In this document: positions 1-7,262 of the stretch, piece after piece
How the letters are laid out: every line of letters starts with the position of its first letter
Position numbering within the stretch: position 1 is the stretch's first letter
IMG/VR virus record: IMGVR_UViG_3300012920_000059
Span: 1-50,732 of that record
Reading direction: 5' to 3' (one strand)
DNA length: 50,732 nucleotides
Source: a virus
The notes under the pieces: generated by a model
Databases searched by the model: none
Seen by the model: the letters and a program-made list of their open reading frames with translations, nothing else
Told to the model about the DNA's origin: nothing
Program-made: the position numbers and the translations under genes

Positions 1-40
1 GAAACTCTTTAAATGATTTCATATCCTCGGTTATTCCCAT
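1..40 (-). CDS. 5' end of a gene cut by the window edge, MKSFKEF leader
   Basis: Only the first codons are in the window. Two in-frame ATGs are available, at 40 and 22; the second gives the leader MKSFKEF. This resembles the N-termini of the next genes upstream (MKSLKQY, MKSFKDR, MRFKTF) and the T4 capsid-targeting leader of the MKTYQEF type. It begins immediately after the stop codon of the ligase-like gene, so it is probably in the same operon. A GAGG lies just before the ATG at 22 but is too close to be ideal, so the start is undecided. No function can be given from this fragment. Confidence 0.55.
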   Translation of the reverse strand, partial: MGITEDMKSFKEF

Positions 41-1276
41 TTAGCCTGGATTATCCCAGCCTTTAATTATATCTGGCGAAAAGTTGTTGTAGGAGAATTC
101 TAATCTATCAACAAGCTTTACCGCTCCACCTTCCGTACGATCTATGGCAACAAAACCTTCTGCGTTGGTTACCTTAAATCCGGATTTTGTTTTTACAAAC
201 GTCCCAATATTACTGAGACTGTTAAGTTTATTTATAATAATTAATTTACTGTCTACAATAAAATTCTGTAATTCAAAGACATTTTGTAGATTTTTTTTAT
301 TTTCTTTACTGAAAAATGACATAACTGCCGATTTTTTTGCCTCTACGCCAGCTTTTCCTTTAGGTGATTTCATTTTATCTGCTTGTTTAGCGTATCTGTT
401 ATTCACCCAATCTATTAATTCGTCAACGTGTTTACCCGTGTCGGTTATTCTTTTTCTTTCTCTAACTTTTGTATTGTTAAATATATTGATAACCATATTT
501 AATTCTTTATTACTTTCTATCTCTTTTAATACTCCAGATTTTATTTTTTGGAATATCTTTCCTGCATTTGATAATGCTACTGTAACTTCTTTTGTTGTTT
601 TAGAATCTAATACTGCACCGGATGTTCCAGGTAAAGTTGCGTCCTGCATCCAAACAGATTTAGATTTTTTTAATTTACTAGCTATCTCACCACCGAAGGA
701 AGCTTTCATTGTTTGAAATGTTGCTCCTGAGTAAGATGTGTGCCATACAATACCAACTTTAGCGGAAGCTATTTGTTTAGCTAAAGGTGTTCCAACTGGA
801 ATTGCATAAGCGATTGTATTGGGATGGAACACTAAATGTTTTTTCCCATCGATCTTTTCTATCTTAAGATCTTTCCTTTCAAACATAAAGTCACCTTGGA
901 TAACACCTTGTATTCCAAGATCCTTTAGTTCATCAAATGCGAGCTTAAGTTTTTTATTCAGATCTCCACTGGTATCATTATCAATGTCATCATGATTTTT
1001 ATATACCTTAGCTCCAGTTTTTGCAAAGATGCCTTTCTTTGCAACGAAGAATTGACCATCGCTTGGATCAATTCCCGCGAATACGGCGGGAGCACCGTCC
1101 CATTTAACAGTGACGTCAACTGCAGTGGGTGTATTCCCAGCAAGCATATCCCTTAGTGATCGAAGGGCAAGTATTGCCTGTCTGGCTCCCTTAACTCCAC
1201 CATCCAGAACTAAATCCTCAATGTGTGTCATGTGAGTATTCTTAGATTCCGGAATGTATTGTTTAAGTGATTTCAT
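41..1276 (-). CDS. ligase-like covalent nucleotidyltransferase
   Basis: A 411-residue protein with the motif order of the DNA/RNA ligase and capping-enzyme superfamily. Motif I is KWDG at residues 58-61, with Lys58 the likely AMP-accepting nucleophile. A motif III-like IQGDFMF lies at 126-132. EGFV (373-376) fits motif IV and KLV (387-389) fits motif V near the C-terminus. No OB-fold domain follows, since the protein ends about 20 residues after motif V, so substrate and chemistry are uncertain. The N-terminus MKSLKQYIPES has a possible prohead-protease site, IPE then S, after residue 10. Its start overlaps the cupin-like gene. The fold assignment is by motif reading only; a catalytically dead or non-ligase nucleotidyltransferase remains possible. 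Confidence 0.6.
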   Translation of the reverse strand: MKSLKQYIPESKNTHMTHIEDLVLDGGVKGARQAILALRSLRDMLAGNTPTAVDVTVKWDGAPAVFAGIDPSDGQFFVAKKGIFAKTGAKVYKNHDDIDNDTSGDLNKKLKLAFDELKDLGIQGVIQGDFMFERKDLKIEKIDGKKHLVFHPNTIAYAIPVGTPLAKQIASAKVGIVWHTSYSGATFQTMKASFGGEIASKLKKSKSVWMQDATLPGTSGAVLDSKTTKEVTVALSNAGKIFQKIKSGVLKEIESNKELNMVINIFNNTKVRERKRITDTGKHVDELIDWVNNRYAKQADKMKSPKGKAGVEAKKSAVMSFFSKENKKNLQNVFELQNFIVDSKLIIINKLNSLSNIGTFVKTKSGFKVTNAEGFVAIDRTEGGAVKLVDRLEFSYNNFSPDIIKGWDNPG

Positions 1277-1535
1277 TTATTTGTACCTTTAAGGTATTAT
1301 ATCCTTTTATTAGTCTATGGTAAACCCCTTTTGGAATAAATACCTTTTTAACATCGTTTAATAACATAGGTAAACAATCTTCTATTTGTAATTGCCAACC
1401 TTCTCCTTCTAGTATTTCTACTTCACGATCTGAATTATCTCTATGCCAAACATATTCACTATCAGGTGCCAGAACATCAAATGTTCTGATACCGTCTTGT
1501 TCGGTATAAGGTTTACCAGAAATAATTTCCGCCAC
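1263..1535 (-). CDS. small cupin-like protein
   Basis: A 90-residue protein with the pattern of a single cupin barrel: a histidine near residue 31 (VWHRDNSDRE), a glycine-rich turn (LEGEGW), and IPKGVYHRLIKG toward the C-terminus, matching the second cupin motif with Pro, Gly and His. It overlaps both neighbours (stop inside the ligase-like gene, start inside the gene at 1513-1890), so the three are translationally linked. Small cupins in marine T4-like phages have no established function that I know. Metal binding is possible from the histidines but not demonstrated. Confidence 0.5.
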   Translation of the reverse strand: MAEIISGKPYTEQDGIRTFDVLAPDSEYVWHRDNSDREVEILEGEGWQLQIEDCLPMLLNDVKKVFIPKGVYHRLIKGYNTLKVQINEIT

Positions 1536-1890
1536 CTTTTAATCCTAACTGTTTAGCATATCTAGGCAAATTACATGCCCAATATCCAGGAGCTAATTTA
1601 TCTTTCTTATTCGGACAATCATGTCTATCCGAAAAAGCTTTAGCTCTTTCTTTGTCATTAATTTTTACGTCTCCACCTTCTACATCTTTTGCGTTTCCAA
1701 AATTAACTTTCTTAACGTTTCCTGATGAAGGGTCTTTTACATATACTACGAATTTTTTTGGACCTGAACTTCTTCTTGGTTTATTTAGTTCAACATTATC
1801 GCCTTGGTATTCTGCCTCGACCATAGGTTGTTCCAAAGGAACCATTTTACCTTCATATAATCCAAAATGTCTATCTTTAAATGATTTCAT
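1513..1890 (-). CDS. conserved hypothetical protein with possible capsid-targeting leader
   Basis: A 125-residue basic protein. It starts MKSFKDRHFGLYEG, in which L-Y-E followed by G fits the (L/I)xE cleavage rule of T4 prohead protease gp21 at residue 13. The middle (about 45-75) is a lysine-rich segment KFVVYVKDPSSGNVKKVNFG, likely a small beta-sheet. The C-terminal part has cysteines near residues 92 and 106 and aromatic residues (DRHDCPNKKDK, PGYWACNLPRYAK), a pattern I associate with conserved proteins of marine T4-like phages, but no function is known to me. The ATG overlaps the stop of the upstream 472-residue gene by 4 nt (ATGA). Confidence 0.6.
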   Translation of the reverse strand: MKSFKDRHFGLYEGKMVPLEQPMVEAEYQGDNVELNKPRRSSGPKKFVVYVKDPSSGNVKKVNFGNAKDVEGGDVKINDKERAKAFSDRHDCPNKKDKLAPGYWACNLPRYAKQLGLKGGGNYFW

Positions 1891-3305
1891 TTTCCTACCT
1901 TTATGTAAGTTGAAGAATCAGTCATATTTGAACCTGCATAGTTAACAAAGTTTGTCATAATGTTATCTGCCTTTTGTCCTATATTCTTTTGTAAGAAATA
2001 CGCAACATATAAAGCAGCAAGTTTAGCAGAGATCCATGTCCAATCTTTTTTCTTTATTTCTTCTTCAAAGTCTTTAAATTTTGCACCCTTATAGAATTCA
2101 CTATATAAATCAAACATTAATTTAGTAGATCTCTTATCACCTCTTGCTATTTTCTTAGCTTTTGGTTTAATACCCTTCGCGTGTGCGGGAGGAGCTTTAC
2201 CAACAGTTCTTTTTATAAAGTCTAGCATAATACCCCAAGATAATCCACCACCTCTGGCTTTCTTACCTTTTATTTCAGCTTTGTTTGAATCACCTGGAGA
2301 GTTATCCTTAAATGTCATAGCTCCAGTATCATAAACAAGTGTCATACCTTTTGATGACCAAAAGGTTCCACCTTTGGATTCTAGTTCAATTGCTTTTAAT
2401 TTATGTCTTGGGGTTTCTGGTGGTACTTTGTTATTATATTCTTTATTTGGTGGAGGATCGTTTTTCTCTGGACCCTTTAATGATATAGCAACTAATCTTC
2501 TTTCATTAAACAATTTCATAATAGAAGCGTTTAGTGCGCCAACAGAACTAACATCTAGTTCTTTTTTTACATCCATACCTTTTTCTACGGCCCAAACATC
2601 ACCTGGGTTCCACTTATCATCTTTTAATGGTTTAAATCCATTATTCTTATAAGCCATATTCTTTAATTGATATATTAAAGTCATGTACGGACCCGCGCGG
2701 TCGAAGACTTGACCTTTATGGATATATCCTTCTTTTGCTAACCATTTAGATATAACATACGAAGACATAATCCAGTTATCTGGTGCTTCTAATATTTGAT
2801 CTGTATTAATGTCAATGTGTTTGGAACCATTATCTTTATATGCTTGTGCTATACGTGCTTCGTCAAAATGATCTAAATCATTACTCCAACCATCATCGAC
2901 CATTGCACGCATCATACATGCGTTATGAGATTCGTTCCTTGCGGTATCTTTTGAACCAGAACCAGCGCCACCGGTTCCACCACCCATTACTTTAGATTTA
3001 GCAAGATCGTTTGATTTAATTTCCTTTCCATCTTTATCTGTAAGAGGAAATCCAGATCTGCCGTAATGGTCTGAATTTTTTTTAAAGTTTTGACAATGTG
3101 CTATGGCGTCATCAATGTATTCATCACCAACTTTAAACGTTCCACCTTTTGCAAGTTCCAAAGGAACTTTGTCTTGAATAAGACGCATAAGAATATCGAT
3201 TCTAGCTTCACCCGTTTTGGAATTATTCTTTTCCAATTGTTGTTTGGTTAGCTTGACTGCTTCTTGTATAGTGAAAGTTTTAAAACGCATAAACATGTTT
3301 CCCAT
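1887..3305 (-). CDS. large hypothetical protein, possible internal head protein
   Basis: A 472-residue protein of unknown function. Three in-frame ATGs lie at the start. The one at 3290 gives MRFKTFTIQEA, which resembles a T4 capsid-targeting leader with I-Q-E then A as a gp21-type site, and has GGGA about 9 nt upstream; the longer form from 3305 is also possible. The protein is lysine-rich, with a Gly/Ser-rich linker (about 108-118), a proline-rich stretch near 285-300 and a basic region around 370-400. Its C-terminus is mostly helical by eye. A weak late promoter, CATAAATA, lies just upstream. I do not recognise the family. Confidence 0.65.
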   Translation of the reverse strand: MGNMFMRFKTFTIQEAVKLTKQQLEKNNSKTGEARIDILMRLIQDKVPLELAKGGTFKVGDEYIDDAIAHCQNFKKNSDHYGRSGFPLTDKDGKEIKSNDLAKSKVMGGGTGGAGSGSKDTARNESHNACMMRAMVDDGWSNDLDHFDEARIAQAYKDNGSKHIDINTDQILEAPDNWIMSSYVISKWLAKEGYIHKGQVFDRAGPYMTLIYQLKNMAYKNNGFKPLKDDKWNPGDVWAVEKGMDVKKELDVSSVGALNASIMKLFNERRLVAISLKGPEKNDPPPNKEYNNKVPPETPRHKLKAIELESKGGTFWSSKGMTLVYDTGAMTFKDNSPGDSNKAEIKGKKARGGGLSWGIMLDFIKRTVGKAPPAHAKGIKPKAKKIARGDKRSTKLMFDLYSEFYKGAKFKDFEEEIKKKDWTWISAKLAALYVAYFLQKNIGQKADNIMTNFVNYAGSNMTDSSTYIKVGK

Positions 3306-3324
3306 TTAAATAAAATTACATGTC

Positions 3325-3332
3325 TATTTATG
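3325..3332 (-). promoter_or_regulatory. weak late promoter variant CATAAATA
   Basis: On the minus strand this reads CATAAATA, one base from the T4 late consensus TATAAATA. It lies about 20 nt upstream of the gene starting at 3305, in the only non-coding gap of this stretch. The first-base mismatch keeps confidence low. Confidence 0.35.
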
Positions 3333-3336
3333 CAAT

Positions 3337-3540
3337 TTATTTTTCTGTTTCTTCGTAACCGTCAAAAAAAGGATTAGGTTTTATATTACCTTTGTTATCA
3401 AATGCAATAACTTTTATTCTATGTAGTTGTTCCACCGCGCGTTCTGCGCCAACTCTTAGACCTTTAATCCATATCTCTCTTCCTATTAGAACTGAGAATA
3501 TGAGTAATATAAAAACTTGATATATGTTAAGCTCTATCAT
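3337..3540 (-). CDS. small membrane-anchored protein
   Basis: A 67-residue protein with one N-terminal hydrophobic helix (about residues 5-22, IYQVFILLIFSVLIG) followed by a charged domain of about 45 residues. An N-in, single-span inner-membrane topology is the simplest reading. Its start overlaps the 3' end of the 58-codon gene at 3527-3703 by 14 nt. No family recognised. It is the last gene before the weak late promoter at 3325. Confidence 0.6.
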   Translation of the reverse strand: MIELNIYQVFILLIFSVLIGREIWIKGLRVGAERAVEQLHRIKVIAFDNKGNIKPNPFFDGYEETEK

Positions 3541-3703
3541 AAATTTTATAAGTTAGCTCCCAAACTTTTTTATTATATTGAGTGGTGAAGGAGACTTCCT
3601 TCTTAGAATGGTTTCTAAGTAAGGAGTCTGAGATTTCACGCATTCTATGTATGCACTCATATTCAGTTTCAAACGGACCTTCCGTTCCTTCATACTTGTG
3701 CAT
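3527..3703 (-). CDS. 58-residue hypothetical protein
   Basis: A short reading frame filling the gap between the phosphatase gene and the membrane-anchored gene. It starts MHKYEGTEGPFETEYECIH and ends KIYDRA before TAA. An AAGGAG lies about 10 nt before the ATG, inside the last codons of the upstream gene, and the end overlaps the next ATG by 14 nt. The composition (charged, helical, no membrane segment) is that of a soluble protein. Snug overlaps on both sides and the good ribosome-binding site are the evidence that it is real; no function is visible. Confidence 0.65.
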   Translation of the reverse strand: MHKYEGTEGPFETEYECIHRMREISDSLLRNHSKKEVSFTTQYNKKVWELTYKIYDRA

Positions 3704-3705
3704 AA

Positions 3706-4158
3706 TCAGAAGTCTCCTTCGTCAACTTGTAAAACTCTTAAGCCTTGTCCTCTCCACATATCAACTACACGTTGTCTATCATCAAGAACAAACCTAACGT
3801 TAAACTTATCTTTAATATGATTCTGATAGATTTCAAATTTAACAACACTGTCTTCTCTAAAATCTCTATCAGTCCTCATAATTAATTGGTCATAGTTTAT
3901 ATGATGTGCTCTTAACCACTCTTCAGTAAGTTCTCTGCATACATCATTACCCATTCTTCCAGTAACAACTAAAATGGTATAACCTTGATCTTCATACAAT
4001 TGTACCAATTCAATAATTTCTGGAATAGGTAAATCGTTATGGACTTGGCTATAATCGTGATGTTCACGGATTTGGTTACCATCTGCATCGTAATGTGAAG
4101 CAATAGTTCCATCAATGTCAACTATGATTGCATCTCTTAAAGTATCTTTATCTGTCAT
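3706..4158 (-). CDS. polynucleotide 3'-phosphatase (HAD domain of T4 Pnk type)
   Basis: A 150-residue HAD-superfamily phosphatase matching the C-terminal phosphatase domain of T4 polynucleotide kinase. The catalytic loop is VDIDGT (Asp14 and Asp16), followed by VTGR (motif II region), a lysine in the MRTDRDFREDSVVK segment (motif III), and VLDDR (motif IV). The ending MWRGQGLRVLQVDEGDF also matches that family. The N-terminal P-loop kinase domain of T4 Pnk is absent, so it should remove 3' phosphates but not phosphorylate 5' ends. It shares a 4-nt ATGA overlap with the membrane gene upstream. With the ligase-like gene at 41-1276 it could form an end-healing and sealing pair (inference). Confidence 0.8.
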   Translation of the reverse strand: MTDKDTLRDAIIVDIDGTIASHYDADGNQIREHHDYSQVHNDLPIPEIIELVQLYEDQGYTILVVTGRMGNDVCRELTEEWLRAHHINYDQLIMRTDRDFREDSVVKFEIYQNHIKDKFNVRFVLDDRQRVVDMWRGQGLRVLQVDEGDF

Positions 4159-4448
4159 CTTATAAATGTCTCCGCTAAATTCTTAATTAAAAATAATAAA
4201 CCTGCACCATTTAGCATTATAAGTGCTCGGTCTTTCCATACGATACTAACCCATAACCATAAACTAATTCCGATTAAGGATAAGCATAAATCGTAGAATG
4301 CCAATTCTGGGATTCCACGAATTGAGATAGCCATTAAAACAAATAATGAGGCTATCCATTTAACTACCCAATCTGCAGTGTACTTTGGCGTTGCAGATTT
4401 AAAAATTCTTTTTGAATTCTCTAATTCTTTTTTATCAAACTTTGTCAT
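4155..4448 (-). CDS. polytopic membrane protein
   Basis: A 97-residue protein with a charged N-terminus (first 25 residues) and about three hydrophobic helices, near 28-44, 50-70 and 75-92. It is likely an inner-membrane protein. Its ATG overlaps the preceding stop (TAATG) and its stop overlaps the phosphatase start (ATGA), so it is translationally coupled on both sides. No homologous family is recognised; holin or membrane-remodelling roles cannot be distinguished from sequence. Confidence 0.65.
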   Translation of the reverse strand: MTKFDKKELENSKRIFKSATPKYTADWVVKWIASLFVLMAISIRGIPELAFYDLCLSLIGISLWLWVSIVWKDRALIMLNGAGLLFLIKNLAETFIR

Positions 4449-4624
4449 TAATATCCCATTGTCATGTGTGAATATGCATCAGGACATTTATCAATCTCCT
4501 TTCCGCACATACATAGTTCTTCTTCTTCGATATCTACAGCACCAACCATATCTCTGATTTGTGCTTCAGTATATCTTTGTTCTCCGTCTCTTACGGATTG
4601 TTCTGCTAATAACTTATAATACAT
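4448..4624 (-). CDS. 58-residue protein with a cysteine cluster
   Basis: A short gene with GGAG 4 nt before its ATG at 4624 and a TAATG junction with the next gene. The protein starts MYYKLLAEQSVRDGEQRYTE, has an acidic middle (IEEEEL), then C-M-C-G-K-E-I-D-K-C with cysteines at 38, 40 and 47. Three cysteines and His53 could bind zinc or an Fe-S centre, but this is only a pattern. It fills an otherwise empty 180-nt gap with good signals at both ends. Confidence 0.7.
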   Translation of the reverse strand: MYYKLLAEQSVRDGEQRYTEAQIRDMVGAVDIEEEELCMCGKEIDKCPDAYSHMTMGY

Positions 4625-4632
4625 ATTTCTCC

Positions 4633-4977
4633 TTATCTAATGTAATCTGGACCGTATTGTCTCATTCCAGTAATTGTATAACCTTCTAGGATGTTTCCTC
4701 TTGCGTGGTTTAAAGCAGGAGCTTTCCAGCTTTTTGCCATAAGGACATCACCTAATTCAAAGTCTTCATGTTTAAGATTAATGAATCCCCATACAGAATC
4801 ACCAGAACCTGTAGTTCTAATAACCTTAATAAATTTTTGACCTTTTTTCCAATCACATGACATATCACCAGCTAATCCTGGGTGTCTCATATCATGGGCG
4901 TTAACTATATCTTTACATAGTTTATCTAAAGCATCTACTAACAGAGTTGCTTGTTCTGTTGCTTGTTCTTTTGTCAT
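4633..4977 (-). CDS. hypothetical protein, first gene after a strong promoter
   Basis: A 114-residue soluble protein with no recognised family. The N-terminal third is helical (KEQATEQATLLVDALDKLC) and the rest looks like a small mixed alpha/beta domain ending GMRQYGPDYIR. It is the first gene transcribed from the promoter at 5012-5041, with AAGGAG before its ATG. Early placement suggests a role early in infection, but no function is supported by motifs. Confidence 0.65.
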   Translation of the reverse strand: MTKEQATEQATLLVDALDKLCKDIVNAHDMRHPGLAGDMSCDWKKGQKFIKVIRTTGSGDSVWGFINLKHEDFELGDVLMAKSWKAPALNHARGNILEGYTITGMRQYGPDYIR

Positions 4978-5011
4978 AAAATATCTCCTTACTTTTTTAT
5001 TTTATAGGACC

Positions 5012-5041
5012 ATTATACCATAAAAAAGGGGGCTTTGTAAA
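5012..5041 (-). promoter_or_regulatory. sigma70-like promoter (GGGGG-TTTACA / TATAAT)
   Basis: On the minus strand the -35 is TTTACA preceded by GGGGG, the spacer is 18 bp, and the extended -10 reads TGGTATAATGG. It drives the gene at 4633-4977. It belongs to a 12-member family in this window. The -35 is embedded in a terminator-like hairpin (5022-5050). Confidence 0.85.
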
Positions 5042-5050
5042 CCCCCTTTT
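5022..5050 (-). terminator. rho-independent terminator overlapping a promoter
   Basis: On the minus strand AAAAGGGGG pairs with CCCCCTTTT around a short loop (TTTACAAAG), followed by a run of six T. It lies just downstream of the outer-membrane barrel gene stop (5079), so it should end that transcript. The loop supplies the -35 of the next promoter. The stem also ends in TTTT on the plus strand, so it may work in both directions. Confidence 0.75.
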
Positions 5051-5066
5051 CGTGACTTTTTCGTGA
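5048..5066 (-). repeat. tandem TCACGAAA repeat, copy 1
   Basis: On the minus strand this reads TCACGAAAAAGTCACGAAA, two tandem TCACGAAA units, directly upstream of the GGGGG/-35 of the promoter at 5012. The same 19-mer with one mismatch occurs at 26985-27003 in the opposite orientation, also upstream of a promoter of the same class. It could be an operator or activator site. Confidence 0.6.
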
Positions 5067-5078
5067 CGATTAATTCAC

Positions 5079-5675
5079 TTAAAATCGATAATGTAATCCA
5101 ACAGAAGCGTGGTCCATAAACTCACCATGTCTAGATTCTTCTAGAACCATAAGTGATAAGACCATCTGTCCTACATCTTTAGATACGGTAAATCCTAATA
5201 CGTCTTCACCGTTGTCAAACCTTCCGTAATTTAGTTCAAGGTCAACAATGGATATTAATGGTAAAGTATATCCAACTTCTAAATAAGTTGAATCTGTTTC
5301 ATCAACGTTTATAAAATAGTCTATATCTAGACCTTTATATGAACCGCCGATAACAGCTTCCTCAAATCTATCACCGAGCATTTCCATATCATAAGATACG
5401 ATACCTCCTCGGACTGACATGCTATCAGTTAAATCTACTGAATAACCTGCATGCATCACAGAATTAAGTTCATCACCATTGAAAGCTTCCAATCCTACAA
5501 ACCAACCTTTATGTCCGTAATCCAGACTTAGGCTAGTTGCTAGACCGTTGCTCATATTCACTCCTCTCCAGAATTTGTCAGAGTCAACTCCAACAGATCC
5601 ACCGACACCAGCTGATGCCATAGGAGAGATTAATATTGCGGCAAATAAAGCTGCCGTTGCAAATAGCTTATTCAT
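5079..5675 (-). CDS. secreted outer-membrane beta-barrel protein
   Basis: A 198-residue protein from ATG 5675, chosen because the longer frame starts inside the upstream gene and GAGGG precedes this ATG. Residues 1-22 form a signal peptide (MNKLFATAALFAAILISPMASA) with AxA cleavage. The mature part alternates hydrophobic and polar residues in beta-hairpins and ends LHYRF, the C-terminal phenylalanine typical of BAM-inserted barrels. The opening GVGGSVGVDSDKFWRGVNMS resembles the proteobacterial porin-like family TIGR02001 (SDYxFRG motif). The product should reside in the host outer membrane. Superinfection exclusion, receptor masking or nutrient uptake are possible roles. It is followed by the terminator at 5022. 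Confidence 0.75.
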   Translation of the reverse strand: MNKLFATAALFAAILISPMASAGVGGSVGVDSDKFWRGVNMSNGLATSLSLDYGHKGWFVGLEAFNGDELNSVMHAGYSVDLTDSMSVRGGIVSYDMEMLGDRFEEAVIGGSYKGLDIDYFINVDETDSTYLEVGYTLPLISIVDLELNYGRFDNGEDVLGFTVSKDVGQMVLSLMVLEESRHGEFMDHASVGLHYRF

Positions 5676-5677
5676 AA

Positions 5678-5854
5678 TTAGCCCTCTGCCCTTATGAGTG
5701 TGTAAACACCCCATACCACAGCGACCCAAGCTAGAAGCTTAGCTAAACCGCCAAATAATAGAACTGAACCACCAGCTGCGATAAGCAGTAGGCCGTCATA
5801 AGAAGTTCTTTCACTGACACGCGCCATTATCCAATCTTTTGCTTTTACTAACAT
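5678..5854 (-). CDS. small membrane protein next to the barrel gene
   Basis: A 58-residue protein from ATG 5854, which has GAGG 7 nt upstream; a longer frame would run into gp41. The first 20 residues are amphipathic and basic (MLVKAKDWIMARVSERTSYD). One or two hydrophobic helices follow (GLLLIAAGGSVLLFGGLAKLLAWVAVVWGVYTLI). It sits 2 nt upstream of the barrel gene start and is probably co-translated with it. No family is recognised. Confidence 0.65.
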   Translation of the reverse strand: MLVKAKDWIMARVSERTSYDGLLLIAAGGSVLLFGGLAKLLAWVAVVWGVYTLIRAEG

Positions 5855-5864
5855 ATATTTTCCT

Positions 5865-7262
5865 CTATATTTTAAATTCAGCGTAAGGGTCTTCGGATTC
5901 ACCCTCACCAAATTTATTTATTGCTTTGTCAGGTACCAAGTCAGACATAATGTCTGTTTGGGCTGACTCTTCTACATCATAAAGTTTCATTCTACTACGA
6001 TCTACCCCAATTACAAAACGCTTATATTTGGTTGGATCGTTGTAGCGATTCTTCAATTGTTTAACTAACATCTGACCGAGTTCCTCAAGTTCTTCTGTGC
6101 TAATTAAAGCGAACATAAGGTCGGCGGTCGCTGGTAAGCCAAACGATTCCGAAGTATCTTCCAATCCTACATCAGTGTTAGAATAACCAGATCTAGTCGT
6201 TTGCGTTGCACTCACGATTGGAAGATTAAATTCGACCGCTAAACCACGTAGCTCTTCAGCTATTGATTTAACGTACGAATAAGTATTTATACTTCCGCCG
6301 AGCCCACGGACGCGACTAGAAGCACAAATATTTAAATAATCGATATAAATTATATCAGGTTTAAAGTTCTTTTTAAGTTTCAGTTCATTTAGTAATGCCC
6401 TGAAATGTCCTGTATGCGCTGCGCCTGTTGGGTATTCTTTTACTATGAGTTTCCCAATCGAACCTTGCGCAATGTTTTGTATCTTAGAATCAAATACGTT
6501 TTTAGGTAATGTTTCTAATTGTTGTATAGGCAAGTCCATAAGGTTAGCATCTATTCTTTCTGCGATTCTTTCTTCCGCCATTTCCATGGTAATGTATAGG
6601 ACGTTGTTTCCTAAAGAAAGATTAGAAGCTGCGCAATGGCACATGAAAAGCGATTTACCTACACCGGTACCTGCCATGGCTATATTCAAGGTTTTATTCG
6701 GTAAACCGCCTTTCGTTATTTTGTTAAAGTAATCTAAATCAAATGGTAACCTTGACTCTTCAGTATTATAAAAATCAAATCTCTTATCTGAGTTGTCTAT
6801 ATAATCATGCCCAATGTTAGGGTCAAAAGAAACGCCAAGAGCGTTACTAAGTATATCCGGAATAGCACCGTCACTTCTTTCTTTATCCTTACCATCTATT
6901 ATTTGTATAGATTCCATAATGGCGTTATAGACTGCACGTTCTTTACACCAGCTTTCAGACTCTTTTATAAGATAGTCTGTATCTATATCAGACTTAGTTT
7001 TAACTTCTTGTATAAGATTATTGGCTTGGGTTAGCACATCTTCTGGTGCACCGACCTTAGACAATTCCATTTCTAAAACTTTACCTGAAGGTATCTTATT
7101 ATGTGTAACTACAAAGTCCACAATAAGATCAAACACAACTTTATGTGTGCCTTCAAAATAATCTTTCTTTAAAAACGGTATTACTCTTCTACAGTAATCT
7201 TCGTTATTAATCAGATGATTTAGTATGTGTGTTTGTATTTGATTCGTCGTTTCCAATTCCAA
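5865..7262 (-). CDS. 41: replicative DNA helicase gp41 (DnaB-type)
   Basis: 465 residues, close to T4 gp41 (475). The N-terminal helical domain matches the T4 protein in layout, and the RecA-like core has Walker A AGTGVGKS near residue 200, Walker B-like IIYIDYLN near 310, and SATQTTRSG, the motif H3 region. It unwinds DNA 5' to 3' ahead of gp43 and recruits the primase (family knowledge). Its start overlaps the upstream 118-residue gene by 56 nt. Placement next to uvsX is typical of T4-like phages. Confidence 0.95.
   Translation of the reverse strand: MELETTNQIQTHILNHLINNEDYCRRVIPFLKKDYFEGTHKVVFDLIVDFVVTHNKIPSGKVLEMELSKVGAPEDVLTQANNLIQEVKTKSDIDTDYLIKESESWCKERAVYNAIMESIQIIDGKDKERSDGAIPDILSNALGVSFDPNIGHDYIDNSDKRFDFYNTEESRLPFDLDYFNKITKGGLPNKTLNIAMAGTGVGKSLFMCHCAASNLSLGNNVLYITMEMAEERIAERIDANLMDLPIQQLETLPKNVFDSKIQNIAQGSIGKLIVKEYPTGAAHTGHFRALLNELKLKKNFKPDIIYIDYLNICASSRVRGLGGSINTYSYVKSIAEELRGLAVEFNLPIVSATQTTRSGYSNTDVGLEDTSESFGLPATADLMFALISTEELEELGQMLVKQLKNRYNDPTKYKRFVIGVDRSRMKLYDVEESAQTDIMSDLVPDKAINKFGEGESEDPYAEFKI

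Noticed and set aside
144-716. 190-codon plus-strand reading frame
   Set aside because: It lies wholly opposite the ligase-like gene, has hydrophobic low-complexity translation typical of antisense frames, and has no promoter or ribosome site on the plus strand.
6288-6297. TATAAATA-like sequences inside gp41, gp62, UvsW and other genes
   Set aside because: Exact or near matches within coding regions of an AT-rich genome are expected by chance; only those in gaps or directly before a gene were kept.
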